From positions 1 through 59,852 of the forward strand of contig JAJZKP010000004.1 of the NCBI GenBank assembly GCA_021804105.1: a stretch of DNA of 59,852 nt, given 5' to 3'. This stretch comes from Microcaldota archaeon. GTDB taxonomy: Archaea; Micrarchaeota; Micrarchaeia; Micrarchaeales; CABMGC01. Below the pieces are notes generated by a model. That model was not told the DNA's origin, searched no databases, and saw nothing but the letters and a program-made list of their open reading frames with translations. Below, piece by piece: positions 1 to 9,723 of the stretch (its first letter is position 1; each line of letters starts with the position of its first letter). A program made the position numbers and the translations under genes.

Positions 1-180
1 GTTGTTTCCGGCCTGTCTGGGGAGGAGATGGAGAGGACAGCAAAGGAGCTGAAGAGGATACTGGCCTGCGGCGGCACATACAAGAACGGCATGATAGAGC
101 TGCAGGGAGACCACAAGGACGCAGCTAAGAAGGCGCTGCTCCAGCTCGGATACCAGGAAGAGACAATAGACATGTCCTGA
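1..180 (+). CDS. Translation initiation factor aSUI1/eIF1 homologue, C-terminal part (truncated by window edge)
   Basis: Frame 1 reads VVSGLSGEEMERTAKELKRILACGGTYKNGMIELQGDHKDAAKKALLQLGYQEETIDMS*; the ACGGT..IELQGDH signature is typical of SUI1. Confidence 0.9.
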   Translation, partial: VVSGLSGEEMERTAKELKRILACGGTYKNGMIELQGDHKDAAKKALLQLGYQEETIDMS

Positions 181-322
181 TCGCCAGGCTGTTCTCTTTT
201 TTCTTGCACATATGCTATCCGGAGCGCATGCCAACAGGCATGACCAGGGCATCTGCAAGGATTAGTACGTACTACGCAAGGCAAGTGATAAAAGACTGCT
301 ATGGCAATCTATTCCTGAGGAG

Positions 323-2443
323 ATGAGGATAGATGAGCTAAGGGACAGGGTCCCTGCAGATTTTATAGACGCGGCGCTGAGGCAGGGCATAGAGAAGCTC
401 ACGCCTCCGCAGGAACTCGCAGTGGAGAGCGGCCTGCTAGAGGGGAGAAACATAGTCATAGCTGCGCCTACAGCAAGCGGCAAGACACTCATAGCCGAGA
501 TGGGCATCATAAAGGCAGTTGCGAAAGATCACAGGAAGGCAGTGTACATAGCGCCGATGCGCGCGCTGGTGAGCGAGAAATATTCCGACTTCAAGAAGCT
601 GTACCCGCACCTGAGGATCGCAATGTCGATAGGAGACCTGGACTCGCTGGATCACTGGCTTGCTGAGTACGACATCATACTCGCGTCTACGGAGAAGCTG
701 GACAGCCTGATCAGGCATGGAGCCGACTGGCTTGGAAGCATAGGATGCATTGTCATCGACGAGGTGCACATGCTTGACGATCCGGGGAGGGGACCCACGC
801 TAGAGGTCCTGGTCTCCAGGCTCAGGAGGATATGCAAGGATGCTCAATTCATCGCGCTGAGCGCCACTGTAGGCAATGCCAACGAGATAGCGGACTGGCT
901 TAAGGCAGGGCTCATAGAAAGCGATTACAGGCCGGTTCTCCTTGAGAAAGGCATTGTGTTTGATTCCCGCATCTATTACGTTGACAAAGAGGAGGGATTG
1001 GAAGGCACACATAGGATCCCGGAGATGAGGATAACGCAGGATACGCTGGAGAAAGGGAAACAGATACTCATTTTCTACAGCACAAAGAGGAACACCGAGT
1101 CAGGAGCGGAGAGGCTTGGCGATGTTGTACCGCAATATCTGAAGGAGAGCGAGAAGGAGGAGTTGAAGAGGCTGGCAGGTAGGGTCCTCCATTCGCTGGA
1201 CAGGCCTACGGCGCAATGCGAGAAGCTAGCCAGAGACATTGAGAAGGGCACCGCCTTCCACCACAGCGGGTTGGTAAATGAGCAGCGCAAGCTTATAGAA
1301 GACGCATTCAGGGCAGGCCTGCTGAAGGCCATATGCTCCACAACGACACTGGGCCTTGGGGTGAACCTTCCGGCCCACACAGTGGTGGTCAGGGATACCA
1401 CAAGATACAGCGAGGGCGAAGGATCCGAGAAGATAAGTGTAAACGAGGTGACGCAGCTCTTCGGGCGTGCCGGCAGGCCAAGGTATGACAAGTATGGCAG
1501 GGCGCTCCTCATAGCCAGATCAAGAAGTGAGATAGATGACCTGCAGAACAGGTACATCTCGGCGAGGCTCGAGCCAGTGGTCTCGAAACTCGGGGTCCTG
1601 CCGATACTAAGAACGCACATATTGGCATTTGTTGCCACCAAGTTCCTCACCAACGAGGATTCCATATTGGGATTCCTCAGCGAGACCCTTTACGGATACC
1701 AGTATTCCAGCATGTCGGAGTTGAGGTCGATAACCAGGGATGTGCTCACGGAGCTTGCGAAGTGGAGGTTCGTTGAGAAGAAGGGTAGTGTGTACAGCAC
1801 TACAAAGATAGGGGAGCGGGTCAGCGAACTGTACATAGATCCGCTCTCAGCGCAGTGGATACTCGACTCGCTCGTGAAGGAGCGCGATGACATAGCTAAT
1901 CTTTTCATGATAGCCAATACTGTGGAGATGAGGCCGTACATGAAGCCCACCGACGATGCTGCGGAGGCATTCATGCACTACCAGTACATGCTGAACAACA
2001 CATCCGTCAACTATGATTCCGAGGAGCTCGTTTTCTATGACCCGATAAAGCCATTGAGCACTGCGCTTATGCTCCACATGTGGATAAACGAGATAACTGA
2101 GCAGGACCTTACCAAGGCATACTCAACAACCCCGGGGGCAATCTTCGCAAAGATAACAAATGCGGACTGGCTGCTTTATGCTGCTGCTGAGCTGGGCAAG
2201 CTTGCCAGGGTGAACACGCGGCCGTTGCTAGAGCTTAGGATAAGGATGAAGTACGGGATAAAGAAGGAGCTTACGGATCTTGTGCGCCTGCAGCAGGTAG
2301 GGCGCGTAAGGGCAAGGCTCCTCTACAGCAACGGGATAAAGGGCGTTGCCGACCTCAGGAAGGATGACTCGCCTGCAATAGTGGAAAGGCTCTTTGGCAA
2401 GGAACTCTCACTCAGGATACTCGAACAGGTAAAGACCTTGTAG
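323..2443 (+). CDS. Hel308/Ski2-like ATP-dependent DNA helicase
   Basis: Walker A TASGKT, DEVH box, QLFGRAGRP motif VI, C-terminal helix-hairpin-helix region. Confidence 0.92.
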   Translation: MRIDELRDRVPADFIDAALRQGIEKLTPPQELAVESGLLEGRNIVIAAPTASGKTLIAEMGIIKAVAKDHRKAVYIAPMRALVSEKYSDFKKLYPHLRIAMSIGDLDSLDHWLAEYDIILASTEKLDSLIRHGADWLGSIGCIVIDEVHMLDDPGRGPTLEVLVSRLRRICKDAQFIALSATVGNANEIADWLKAGLIESDYRPVLLEKGIVFDSRIYYVDKEEGLEGTHRIPEMRITQDTLEKGKQILIFYSTKRNTESGAERLGDVVPQYLKESEKEELKRLAGRVLHSLDRPTAQCEKLARDIEKGTAFHHSGLVNEQRKLIEDAFRAGLLKAICSTTTLGLGVNLPAHTVVVRDTTRYSEGEGSEKISVNEVTQLFGRAGRPRYDKYGRALLIARSRSEIDDLQNRYISARLEPVVSKLGVLPILRTHILAFVATKFLTNEDSILGFLSETLYGYQYSSMSELRSITRDVLTELAKWRFVEKKGSVYSTTKIGERVSELYIDPLSAQWILDSLVKERDDIANLFMIANTVEMRPYMKPTDDAAEAFMHYQYMLNNTSVNYDSEELVFYDPIKPLSTALMLHMWINEITEQDLTKAYSTTPGAIFAKITNADWLLYAAAELGKLARVNTRPLLELRIRMKYGIKKELTDLVRLQQVGRVRARLLYSNGIKGVADLRKDDSPAIVERLFGKELSLRILEQVKTL

Positions 2444-2491
2444 GCAGGTATATGGGTTCTTATTTCTTGCGTCTGGTAGTTAATAGAGTTA

Positions 2492-3004
2492 ATGGAGCAT
2501 AGTAAGAGCATACGAAAAGCCCAGTCAGCAATCGAGTATCTTATGACCTATGGCTGGGCCCTGCTGATAATAACAATCGCCATGGGCGTGCTCTTCTACC
2601 TCGACTTCTTCAACGGCGTAGCATCAGTGCAGTCAACATGCATATCTTCGACAGGATATTTGTGTGCAGATCTTACCATGAATTCTACAGGCTATGCAAT
2701 AGTAACCTTAGGGCAGACTGGAGGATACCCAATTACAGTTACAGGGATTGCGTGCACTAATAGCACCACGCCGCCATCGACTTTTGTCTCAATTTCCGGA
2801 GCCACACTGCAGGATACAGGCACGTCCAGGTTCGTATTCCAATGCCCCGGATCGGCAGGGCCAATAGGCAAGGCATATAGAGGATACTTATGGATTGTGT
2901 ATAATACCGAATCACAATCAGATCTAGTAGTAAGAATAGCAACTTTCAGCGCACAGGTTGTCACTAATGCAGGTATGGGAACAGGTTTTGGCGCACAGAC
3001 ATGA
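2492..3004 (+). CDS. Class III signal peptide (archaellin/type IV pilin-like) secreted protein
   Basis: N-terminal KAQSAIEYLMTYGWALLIITIAMGVLFYL. Confidence 0.75.
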   Translation: MEHSKSIRKAQSAIEYLMTYGWALLIITIAMGVLFYLDFFNGVASVQSTCISSTGYLCADLTMNSTGYAIVTLGQTGGYPITVTGIACTNSTTPPSTFVSISGATLQDTGTSRFVFQCPGSAGPIGKAYRGYLWIVYNTESQSDLVVRIATFSAQVVTNAGMGTGFGAQT

Positions 3005-3186
3005 GAGGTTGGCTGGGTGTTACCCTGAGCTGGCCTGGTGCGGATTGCCCGGCATAGCAGTGCGCGCATTCTCCGACGTTATAGGCACATGGGCAGGTCT
3101 TTATCTCGGTAATTCCCCTATCACCCTCGGAGAGAAAGAATTATAAAAGCAATTGTCGTAGTAATCGCAGGCGATTGGTGATAAGA

Positions 3187-3558
3187 ATGGGAGTTTTCGA
3201 CAAGCTTGGGCAGACTTTTGGTTCTGCGAAGGAGATAAACGTAGAGGACTATATGAACTCGGTAGAGATGGATGACGTCGACTTGCTGCATGAGCCTGCA
3301 GACATGTACGTTAAGCCTGTTTCTCTGGTAAGCGAGGACGATGTGAAGCCTATAGAAGAGGAACTGGGGAAGAAGAATATCCTGCTCCTTGACATGACTG
3401 AGCTTAACAAGAGGCCTACGACAAGAGGCAACATAATATCGGAGCTGAAGAGGTATGTCGACAAGATAAACGGCGACATAGGCCAGCTTGATGCAAACAG
3501 GATACTTGTTACCCCTGCAAAGGTAAAGATAGTGAAGAGGAAGAAGGACGGCAAGTAG
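3187..3558 (+). CDS. sepF: Archaeal SepF-like cell division protein (DUF552)
   Basis: MGVFDKLGQTFGSAKE...YVKPVSL...NILLLDMTELNKRP...LKRYVDKINGDIGQLDANRILVTPAKVKI resembles the SepF fold; two ftsZ genes lie nearby. ORF start trimmed from 3175 (TTG) to ATG. Confidence 0.8.
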   Translation: MGVFDKLGQTFGSAKEINVEDYMNSVEMDDVDLLHEPADMYVKPVSLVSEDDVKPIEEELGKKNILLLDMTELNKRPTTRGNIISELKRYVDKINGDIGQLDANRILVTPAKVKIVKRKKDGK

Positions 3559-4251
3559 TCATTTCAGAGCTGTTATGAGCGCGTGGACCTCCTGCCTGGC
3601 AGGTTGTGCGTTGGATATGGTTCTTCTGAACACGCTCATTACAGCCTTTCTATTCCTTATATTTTTTCCTTTCAGCGTAAGTTCAAAGAGCGAGTAGAGA
3701 TGCTCAAGCTCCTTTCTGTCCGGCATCTGCTGGTTCATCCCCGGCCTTGGCCTTGAAAAGTTTCTGCTGGTCAGGGCATAAAGCATTATTGCAAGCGCAT
3801 GAGATATGTTCAGCACAGGATATGCGGGGTTCGTGCCTATGTACGCAACAATATCGCACTTGCCCAGCTCTTCTACTGTAAGGCCCGTATCGTCCCTGCC
3901 AATGGCAAGGCCTATAGTTCCGTTCTTCCTAATCTTCCTGCCTTGCACTTTCTTTATCGCCTCTTCAAGCATATAGACCTTGTTGAAGTCAGAGCGGGCT
4001 TTCTCCCATATGCCTGTTGTTCCCAGTACAATGTCGCAATCCTTTATGGATTCGTCGAAAGTTTCATAGACCCGCGCATGGACAAGCAGCTCCCTGGCAT
4101 GCTTAGCATACATGACAGACTTTATTCCAGAGAGCTTGGCCCTGGGCTTCACGAAAGAGAGTCTCTTTATGCCGAAGTTCTTTGATACCCGCGCCATGTA
4201 TCCCAGGTTTATCTGGTACTTGGGGCTTACAGCTATGACCTTTATGTTCAC
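3559..4251 (-). CDS. SPOUT-class tRNA/rRNA 2'-O-methyltransferase, TrmJ/SpoU-like
   Basis: INLGYMARVSKNFG...VLGTTGIW...IGLAIGRDDTGLTVEEL...NPAYPVLNISHALAIMLYAL. Confidence 0.85.
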   Translation of the reverse strand: MNIKVIAVSPKYQINLGYMARVSKNFGIKRLSFVKPRAKLSGIKSVMYAKHARELLVHARVYETFDESIKDCDIVLGTTGIWEKARSDFNKVYMLEEAIKKVQGRKIRKNGTIGLAIGRDDTGLTVEELGKCDIVAYIGTNPAYPVLNISHALAIMLYALTSRNFSRPRPGMNQQMPDRKELEHLYSLFELTLKGKNIRNRKAVMSVFRRTISNAQPARQEVHALITALK

Positions 4252-4964
4252 GCCAGCACCATGAAGGTAAGGAGTATGGTTAATGTATTGACAAGTATGT
4301 GCGCTATGATCGAGGGATAGAGGGAATTGGTCCTCTTGTAGACATAACCTGCGAGCAGTCCGAAGATGAATGCGGCTATTACCTCTATGCCAAATGATGA
4401 ACTATAGGTCACGTGTCCCGCTGCGAAGATCAGTGCGCTCAGTATTATGCCTATCCTGGGCACGAGAAAGCCCCTGAAGAGTATCTCCTCGTTTATCGGG
4501 GCTATGAGCGAGGTAAAGACGTAGAACCATATAGGGGCTGATGCGAAAAGCACATTTACATTGCTGTTTATCGGCGTGTTGGTAACTACGCTTATTATAC
4601 CAACAATCAACTCAAGCACGAAGATTACTATGAAGAGGAGCACCCCGAGGAGTATCCTGTTTATCCCGAAGACTCCTTTCCCCTTAAGCCCCACGCTTGC
4701 TGCCATGGAGCCAAGGCTCTGCTTCTTGTAGAATACGAAATAGCAGAGAACAGACAAGGAGAATGACATTGAGAGAGTTGCATCGGATACGAACATGAGC
4801 GAGTTATAGCTCATATATCCGGAATAGTAAAAATAGAGAGCCGGAACCGTGAATATTACATTAAGTACCAGGAATATGGCCAGAAAGACAATTATGCCAA
4901 TGAATTTTCCGAGATAATCGGTTTTAGCTTTCTTCTTCATCCTCTTAGCCAATGATTTCACCAA
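4248..4964 (-). CDS. CPBP family (CAAX protease/bacteriocin-processing) intramembrane protease
   Basis: Multiple TM segments, NEEILFRGFLVPRIG motif and later AGHVTYS / HILVNT. Confidence 0.85.
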   Translation of the reverse strand: MVKSLAKRMKKKAKTDYLGKFIGIIVFLAIFLVLNVIFTVPALYFYYSGYMSYNSLMFVSDATLSMSFSLSVLCYFVFYKKQSLGSMAASVGLKGKGVFGINRILLGVLLFIVIFVLELIVGIISVVTNTPINSNVNVLFASAPIWFYVFTSLIAPINEEILFRGFLVPRIGIILSALIFAAGHVTYSSSFGIEVIAAFIFGLLAGYVYKRTNSLYPSIIAHILVNTLTILLTFMVLA

Positions 4965-5120
4965 TTACTTGCTGGGCTTCCATTCGGTGTAGCCGCATTT
5001 TCCGCATGCGAGCCTGTCCTTGTGGTCGGCCATCCTGGCTCCGCACTTGACGCAGAACTTTGACGCGGGCTTATACGCCTTTGGCTTCTTTTTAGGTTTT
5101 TCCTGTGATTTTTCTGGCAT
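4965..5120 (-). CDS. rps27ae: 30S ribosomal protein S27ae
   Basis: Manual translation: [51 protein letters not shown], a C4 zinc ribbon; not in the supplied ORF track. Confidence 0.93.
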   Translation of the reverse strand: MPEKSQEKPKKKPKAYKPASKFCVKCGARMADHKDRLACGKCGYTEWKPSK

Positions 5121-5135
5121 GGATCATCACTTGTA

Positions 5136-5456
5136 TCAAGATTTTGCTTGTGCAGCTGCAGGAGCAGCCCCGGGCTTCGCCTTCTTCTCCTTCTCCTTCT
5201 TGGCAAACTTCTGAATTGCCTCCTTGCTTTTGTATGAATATGCCTTTACTTCGCTCGTCCTTACGCCATAATTCTGGTCCACGCGCACTATCTGGAACGT
5301 GTCCGGGTTCAGGTTGAGTTTCTTGCATATGCCCTCGGCTATATCCGCCTTCGTAGGCGTCTTGCCTTCATACACGGCATGAGCAGATATCTCTCTCCTC
5401 TCGAAGAGCTTGTCCTCATGGTCATCAGTTATAGTCAACTCCATATGCTTATGCAC
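5136..5456 (-). CDS. rps24e: 30S ribosomal protein S24e
   Basis: MELTITDDHEDKLFERREISAHAVYEGKTPTKADIAEGICKKLNLNPDTFQIVRVDQNYG. Confidence 0.9.
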   Translation of the reverse strand: MHKHMELTITDDHEDKLFERREISAHAVYEGKTPTKADIAEGICKKLNLNPDTFQIVRVDQNYGVRTSEVKAYSYKSKEAIQKFAKKEKEKKAKPGAAPAAAQAKS

Positions 5457-5853
5457 CTCCTACAACTCTTGAGATCGCCCGCTTGCCCATGCTCTCGAGT
5501 ATTTCCACTTCTGCGCCGGCCTTGAGCGATCCCTTGAGGTCTTCAGGTATCGTAACTTCAAACGTGTCATAGTTCTCCAGATCCATCAACTGCACCGTGG
5601 TATCGGTCAATGAGACTATCTGGGCTTTCTTCTTCGTAATTATTGGCACTTCGACATCTGCATGGCTTGTGGCAAGCATGGTCCTCTTCTGGTTGTCGAA
5701 TACGCCAACTGCAGTGATTCTTACTTTCGCGGCCCCGTGCTTTCCAGGCGACGAGAAGTCAAGCTCAACAACCTTGCAAGGTATACCGTCTATGAGAAGG
5801 TACTTGCCTGGCTTGATGTCTTTCATCGATGAATACATTATGTCTTCCGGCAT
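5449..5853 (-). CDS. Translation initiation factor aIF5A (hypusine-type)
   Basis: Hypusination loop SPGKHGAAK and overall IF5A sequence. Confidence 0.95.
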   Translation of the reverse strand: MPEDIMYSSMKDIKPGKYLLIDGIPCKVVELDFSSPGKHGAAKVRITAVGVFDNQKRTMLATSHADVEVPIITKKKAQIVSLTDTTVQLMDLENYDTFEVTIPEDLKGSLKAGAEVEILESMGKRAISRVVGGA

Positions 5854-6020
5854 CTAACCATACCATCTTTTGAGCAGAATGCTCAAGATTATATGAATAG
5901 GAATCATTATTAAATATACTCCCAGACTTACGTTATCCTGTTCTCAGAGAGCACCCGCATATCATGCTCGTGCGGAGATTGTGGAAGCCGGGCTAACCGC
6001 GTGCATTTTTGTCCAGGATC

Positions 6021-7043
6021 TCAGTAGAGCCTGTCGACTCCCTCCATAGCCATTGCAGTAGCGTGCTCCTTGTACTCCTTTGGGCTGCCGAACTTGGCCT
6101 TTACACCGGTGATTATGGACATGACGCGAACCTGATCCGCAAGTTCCGGAAGCATGCGCGCTCCAAAGATCACATTTGCGTCAGGAGCAAGGGCATCAGT
6201 AACGCCTTCTCCTATCTTTGTTGCATCGCTTATGCTCAGGTTGCTTCCGCCCACAACATGAATCAGGCCACCCTTAGCCCCTTCATAGTCAACGTTGAGA
6301 AGAGGATGTGTCCTTGTAGACCTTATTGCCTGCTGCACCCTATCCGCACCGCTGCCTGATCCAAGGCTTATGACTGCAGTGCCAGTGTCCTTGACCACAT
6401 TCCTAAGATCTGCAAAGTCCAGATTGATCAGGCTCGGCAGTGTTATTGTGTCAGATATTCCTTTAACTGCATTGCCAGTTATGTTGTCAACCAGCTCGAA
6501 CGCCCTCTCGATAGGCAGGTTTGGCACGTATGAGAGAAGCTTATCGTTCTCTATCACTATCGTGCAGTCAGCCTGCTTCTGGAGTTGCTCAAGCCCCCAG
6601 TCGGCCTTGAGCTTCCTGGACCTTTCAAGTGAGAAGGGATAGGTTACTGTTGCTATGACTGTTGCGCCAAGCTCCCTTGCCACATTGGCTACTGTAGGAG
6701 CTGCACCTGTTCCGGTTCCACCGCCCATGCCTGCAGCAACAAAGACCAGGTTGTAGCCCTGAAGGGCTGCTTCAATCTCCCTGCGTGACATGTCAGCGCA
6801 CTTTGCTGCAACTTCTGGAAATCCTCCGGCGCCAAGGCCGTTGGTTATCTCCTTGCCTATAAGTATCTTCTTTTGTGCCTTGATCATGTTCAAGTGACCT
6901 ATATCGGTATTCACTGCCACAGTATCCGCGCTCTTTATGTTGTGCGAAAAGAGCCTGTTCACTAGGTTACTTCCCTGTCCACCGACACCAACTACCGCTA
7001 TTCTGGGTGTGAAGGCATCATAGTCGAATTGATTTTCTCCCAT
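6021..7043 (-). CDS. ftsZ: Cell division protein FtsZ
   Basis: [25 protein letters not shown] tubulin signature; likely ATG at 7041-7043 (ORF extends to 7088). Confidence 0.95.
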   Translation of the reverse strand: MGENQFDYDAFTPRIAVVGVGGQGSNLVNRLFSHNIKSADTVAVNTDIGHLNMIKAQKKILIGKEITNGLGAGGFPEVAAKCADMSRREIEAALQGYNLVFVAAGMGGGTGTGAAPTVANVARELGATVIATVTYPFSLERSRKLKADWGLEQLQKQADCTIVIENDKLLSYVPNLPIERAFELVDNITGNAVKGISDTITLPSLINLDFADLRNVVKDTGTAVISLGSGSGADRVQQAIRSTRTHPLLNVDYEGAKGGLIHVVGGSNLSISDATKIGEGVTDALAPDANVIFGARMLPELADQVRVMSIITGVKAKFGSPKEYKEHATAMAMEGVDRLY

Positions 7044-7114
7044 CCTGGTCACCAAATATGAAAAACGGCAGGCAAGATGCCTGCCCAATCATTTCATGAA
7101 CTTGTCTTGCGAGA

Positions 7115-8161
7115 TCAAATGGTCTCTAGGCCGCTGTATGTGGGTTCCTTCTGCTCCTCGAACTTCCCTATGATGCTTGAGCCCTTCACGCCAGTGACTA
7201 TAGCCACTATCTCGAGTTGGCCCTCGTATCCAGGGATTATCCTTGCGCCCCACTTTATGTTCGCCTTCGGGTCCATGCGCTCTGTTATAACTTCACCGGC
7301 CTTTATTGCATCTCCCAATGTAAGGTCTGATGCTCCGGATATGTGTATCAGGGCGCCTTTCGCATTCTCGAAGTCTACATCGAGCAGCTTGTTCTTGAGC
7401 ACTGCCTCAGCCGCAGACATCACCTTGTCGTTGCCCTTTCCGGTTCCGACAGAAATGAATCCCACGTCGCCACTTCCCATTATTGAACGTACGTCAGCGA
7501 AGTCTATGTTGATCAGGCTCGGCTGCGTGATTGTCCAGACAAGTCCGCCTATTGCCTTTGCCAATATGTCGTCAGCAACTGCGAACGCCTCGTTCATAGG
7601 CAGGTTAGGCACAAGCTTGACAAGCCTGTTGTTGTCAAGTATTATTACGCTGTCTGCGTATTTCCTGAGCTTTGATATGCCCTCCTCGGCCTTGAGCTTC
7701 CTCACCCTTTCTAAGTCGAATGGGTAGGTTACCATCGCGACAACTATTGCACCCTGCTCTTTTGCTATCTGGGCAACAACTGGCATCGATCCAGTACCTG
7801 TTCCGCCCCCCATGCCTGCGCATAGGAAGACAAGTTGCGCGCCATAGAGCACTTCTTCAAGCACCTGCCTGTCCACTTCGGCAGCCTTTGCCCCTATGTC
7901 AGGAGCGCCTCCGGCACCGAGTCCGCGGGTTATGCTCTTTCCGATAAGTATCTTCTTTATCCTGTCGTCTATTATCTTGAAGTGCTGGACATCGGTGTTG
8001 ATTGCAACTAGGTCAGTGCCCTTGACTCCAACCTTGAGAAGCCTGTTAACGGTGTTGTTGCCACCGCCTCCGCATCCGATTGTCACTATCTTTATCTGCG
8101 GAGTGCCCGCAGAAGCATCCTCACTCTTTCCACCTAACAACTCGTTTGTAAAGTCTACCAT
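7115..8161 (-). CDS. ftsZ: Cell division protein FtsZ, second paralogue
   Basis: [25 protein letters not shown]; likely start MVDFTNEL at 8161. Confidence 0.95.
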   Translation of the reverse strand: MVDFTNELLGGKSEDASAGTPQIKIVTIGCGGGGNNTVNRLLKVGVKGTDLVAINTDVQHFKIIDDRIKKILIGKSITRGLGAGGAPDIGAKAAEVDRQVLEEVLYGAQLVFLCAGMGGGTGTGSMPVVAQIAKEQGAIVVAMVTYPFDLERVRKLKAEEGISKLRKYADSVIILDNNRLVKLVPNLPMNEAFAVADDILAKAIGGLVWTITQPSLINIDFADVRSIMGSGDVGFISVGTGKGNDKVMSAAEAVLKNKLLDVDFENAKGALIHISGASDLTLGDAIKAGEVITERMDPKANIKWGARIIPGYEGQLEIVAIVTGVKGSSIIGKFEEQKEPTYSGLETI

Positions 8162-8410
8162 ACCGATCGCCTGGTAATGCAATTACAATCAATAGGTTTA
8201 AATAGCTTTTGTAAATCTGCTGTTAGCGGAATGTGCTAAATTACTAGGTTTTTCAGAGATTTTCTGTATGAATTAGATTGCCAGATAACTGAACGATAAT
8301 TGCTTCCTAATGTATTTTGTAACTATGCAGGCATGTCGGCCGTATGTTGCGGAATAGCAGTAGAAAAACTATTTATATGACGAGAAACCTTTGTATATGT
8401 TAGTGGTAAG

Positions 8411-8953
8411 ATGAAGGCAAGGTCAGGAGTTAGGGCAGGATCTGCGCTTGGCAAGCAGGAGATTGCAGAGCTTGCCGCACTGCAACGTCAGCTAGAGAGC
8501 AGCAACATATTTGGCAAGAACAGAATCGCTATCATAAAGCGATGCGAGGAGATACGAGGACAGAGGCAGGACTTAGCGTCGCACACGACCACACCGATTG
8601 CCAGTGCGGACAAAAACCAGGCAAGGCAGATAGTTTCCTCGTCAGAGAGGCTTTTCAGGAACTATATGGCGCAAGATGCATCGCATAGGCAATTCGATGA
8701 ACGGGTGATCGCAGCATTCGGAATTGCAATGAGACCGCCAACAGGATGGAGATGGAACAGCAAAGCGGGCATAAAGGAAGCCAAGAGGAGGGTAGCGGCG
8801 TTTGCAGAGCGGGAGGGACGACACCCGGGCGAAGGCGAATTTGGAGGGATGCTGGGCCTTGGCGGATTCATGGACATTTACAAGAAGGCCTTGGGCAGCG
8901 CTTATTCGTACGAGTCTATGATGATGGTTCTGTCGCGCATGAATGTAGAATGA
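8411..8953 (+). CDS. Uncharacterised protein with possible C-terminal HNH_repeat-like DNA-binding motif
   Basis: ORF with TATA-like aaactatttatatgac upstream; C-terminus IKEAKRRVAAFAEREGRHPGEGEFGG...YKKALGSAYSYESMM. Confidence 0.65.
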   Translation: MKARSGVRAGSALGKQEIAELAALQRQLESSNIFGKNRIAIIKRCEEIRGQRQDLASHTTTPIASADKNQARQIVSSSERLFRNYMAQDASHRQFDERVIAAFGIAMRPPTGWRWNSKAGIKEAKRRVAAFAEREGRHPGEGEFGGMLGLGGFMDIYKKALGSAYSYESMMMVLSRMNVE

Positions 8954-8983
8954 TATTTATTTCTTTGACTCAAATGGCATATC

Positions 8984-9286
8984 ATGAGAGCTGAAGAACT
9001 GGCCAAGCGCCTTGATTCATATCCACTGACTCCGTTTCAGAAGCGCGTACTCGGGATTGTTGCGAGGATTCCAAGGGGAAAGACGCTAACATACAAGCAG
9101 GTTGCTGCCCTCGCAGGAAAGCCGAATGCATACAGGGCCGTCGGTACGGCTGTCCGGAATAACCCCTTGGCACCAATGATACCATGCCACAGGGTGGTAC
9201 GTTGTGATGGCATTGGGGATTACTCTGGAAAGGGCGGTCGCGCAGGGAAGATCAGGATGCTAAGAGCCGAGGGCGCTGTTATTTAG
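8984..9286 (+). CDS. Methylated-DNA--protein-cysteine methyltransferase (MGMT/Ogt catalytic domain)
   Basis: FQKRVLGIVARIPRGKTLTYKQVAALAGKPNAYRAVGTAVRNNPLAPMIPCHRVV; PCHRV active site. Confidence 0.93.
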   Translation: MRAEELAKRLDSYPLTPFQKRVLGIVARIPRGKTLTYKQVAALAGKPNAYRAVGTAVRNNPLAPMIPCHRVVRCDGIGDYSGKGGRAGKIRMLRAEGAVI

Positions 9287-9719
9287 GTTCTTTCTGTGCT
9301 GCACCTTTATCTGTAAGCTCAACCTCTATCCCGCCAACCCTAGGAGCGAGGAAATTGTATGCAAGCGCTCCAAACACGCCAGCTAGGAAGCCTAGTATTG
9401 CGAAGAGTATCGGCAATGCCACTATTGCAGCGATCCCTAAGAGGCCGAGAATGGGGCTTGCGCCGAATATTGGAAGGTTGGAGAATGAGCCGAGTGATCC
9501 AAGCGACCCGGGTATCGATGCCGGCACAGCAAATGGAGATGTAGGGGATAAGGCTCCCGAGGATATTGAGGATAAGTTTCCTATAGAACCCAGGAGACCC
9601 TGGAAAATAAATGAAAATGCAGCCAGCGCAAGACCGTAAAGGAGTCCTACTATGGCTCCGGCTATGGCCATCATCTTGCCCGCAGATGTTGCTGCTATCT
9701 TGCTTATCACAACAGCCAT
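9279..9719 (-). CDS. Small membrane protein, unknown function
   Basis: Gly/Ala-rich predicted TM segments; compact fit between neighbouring genes. Confidence 0.6.
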   Translation of the reverse strand: MAVVISKIAATSAGKMMAIAGAIVGLLYGLALAAFSFIFQGLLGSIGNLSSISSGALSPTSPFAVPASIPGSLGSLGSFSNLPIFGASPILGLLGIAAIVALPILFAILGFLAGVFGALAYNFLAPRVGGIEVELTDKGAAQKEPK

Positions 9720-9723
9720 TCAA

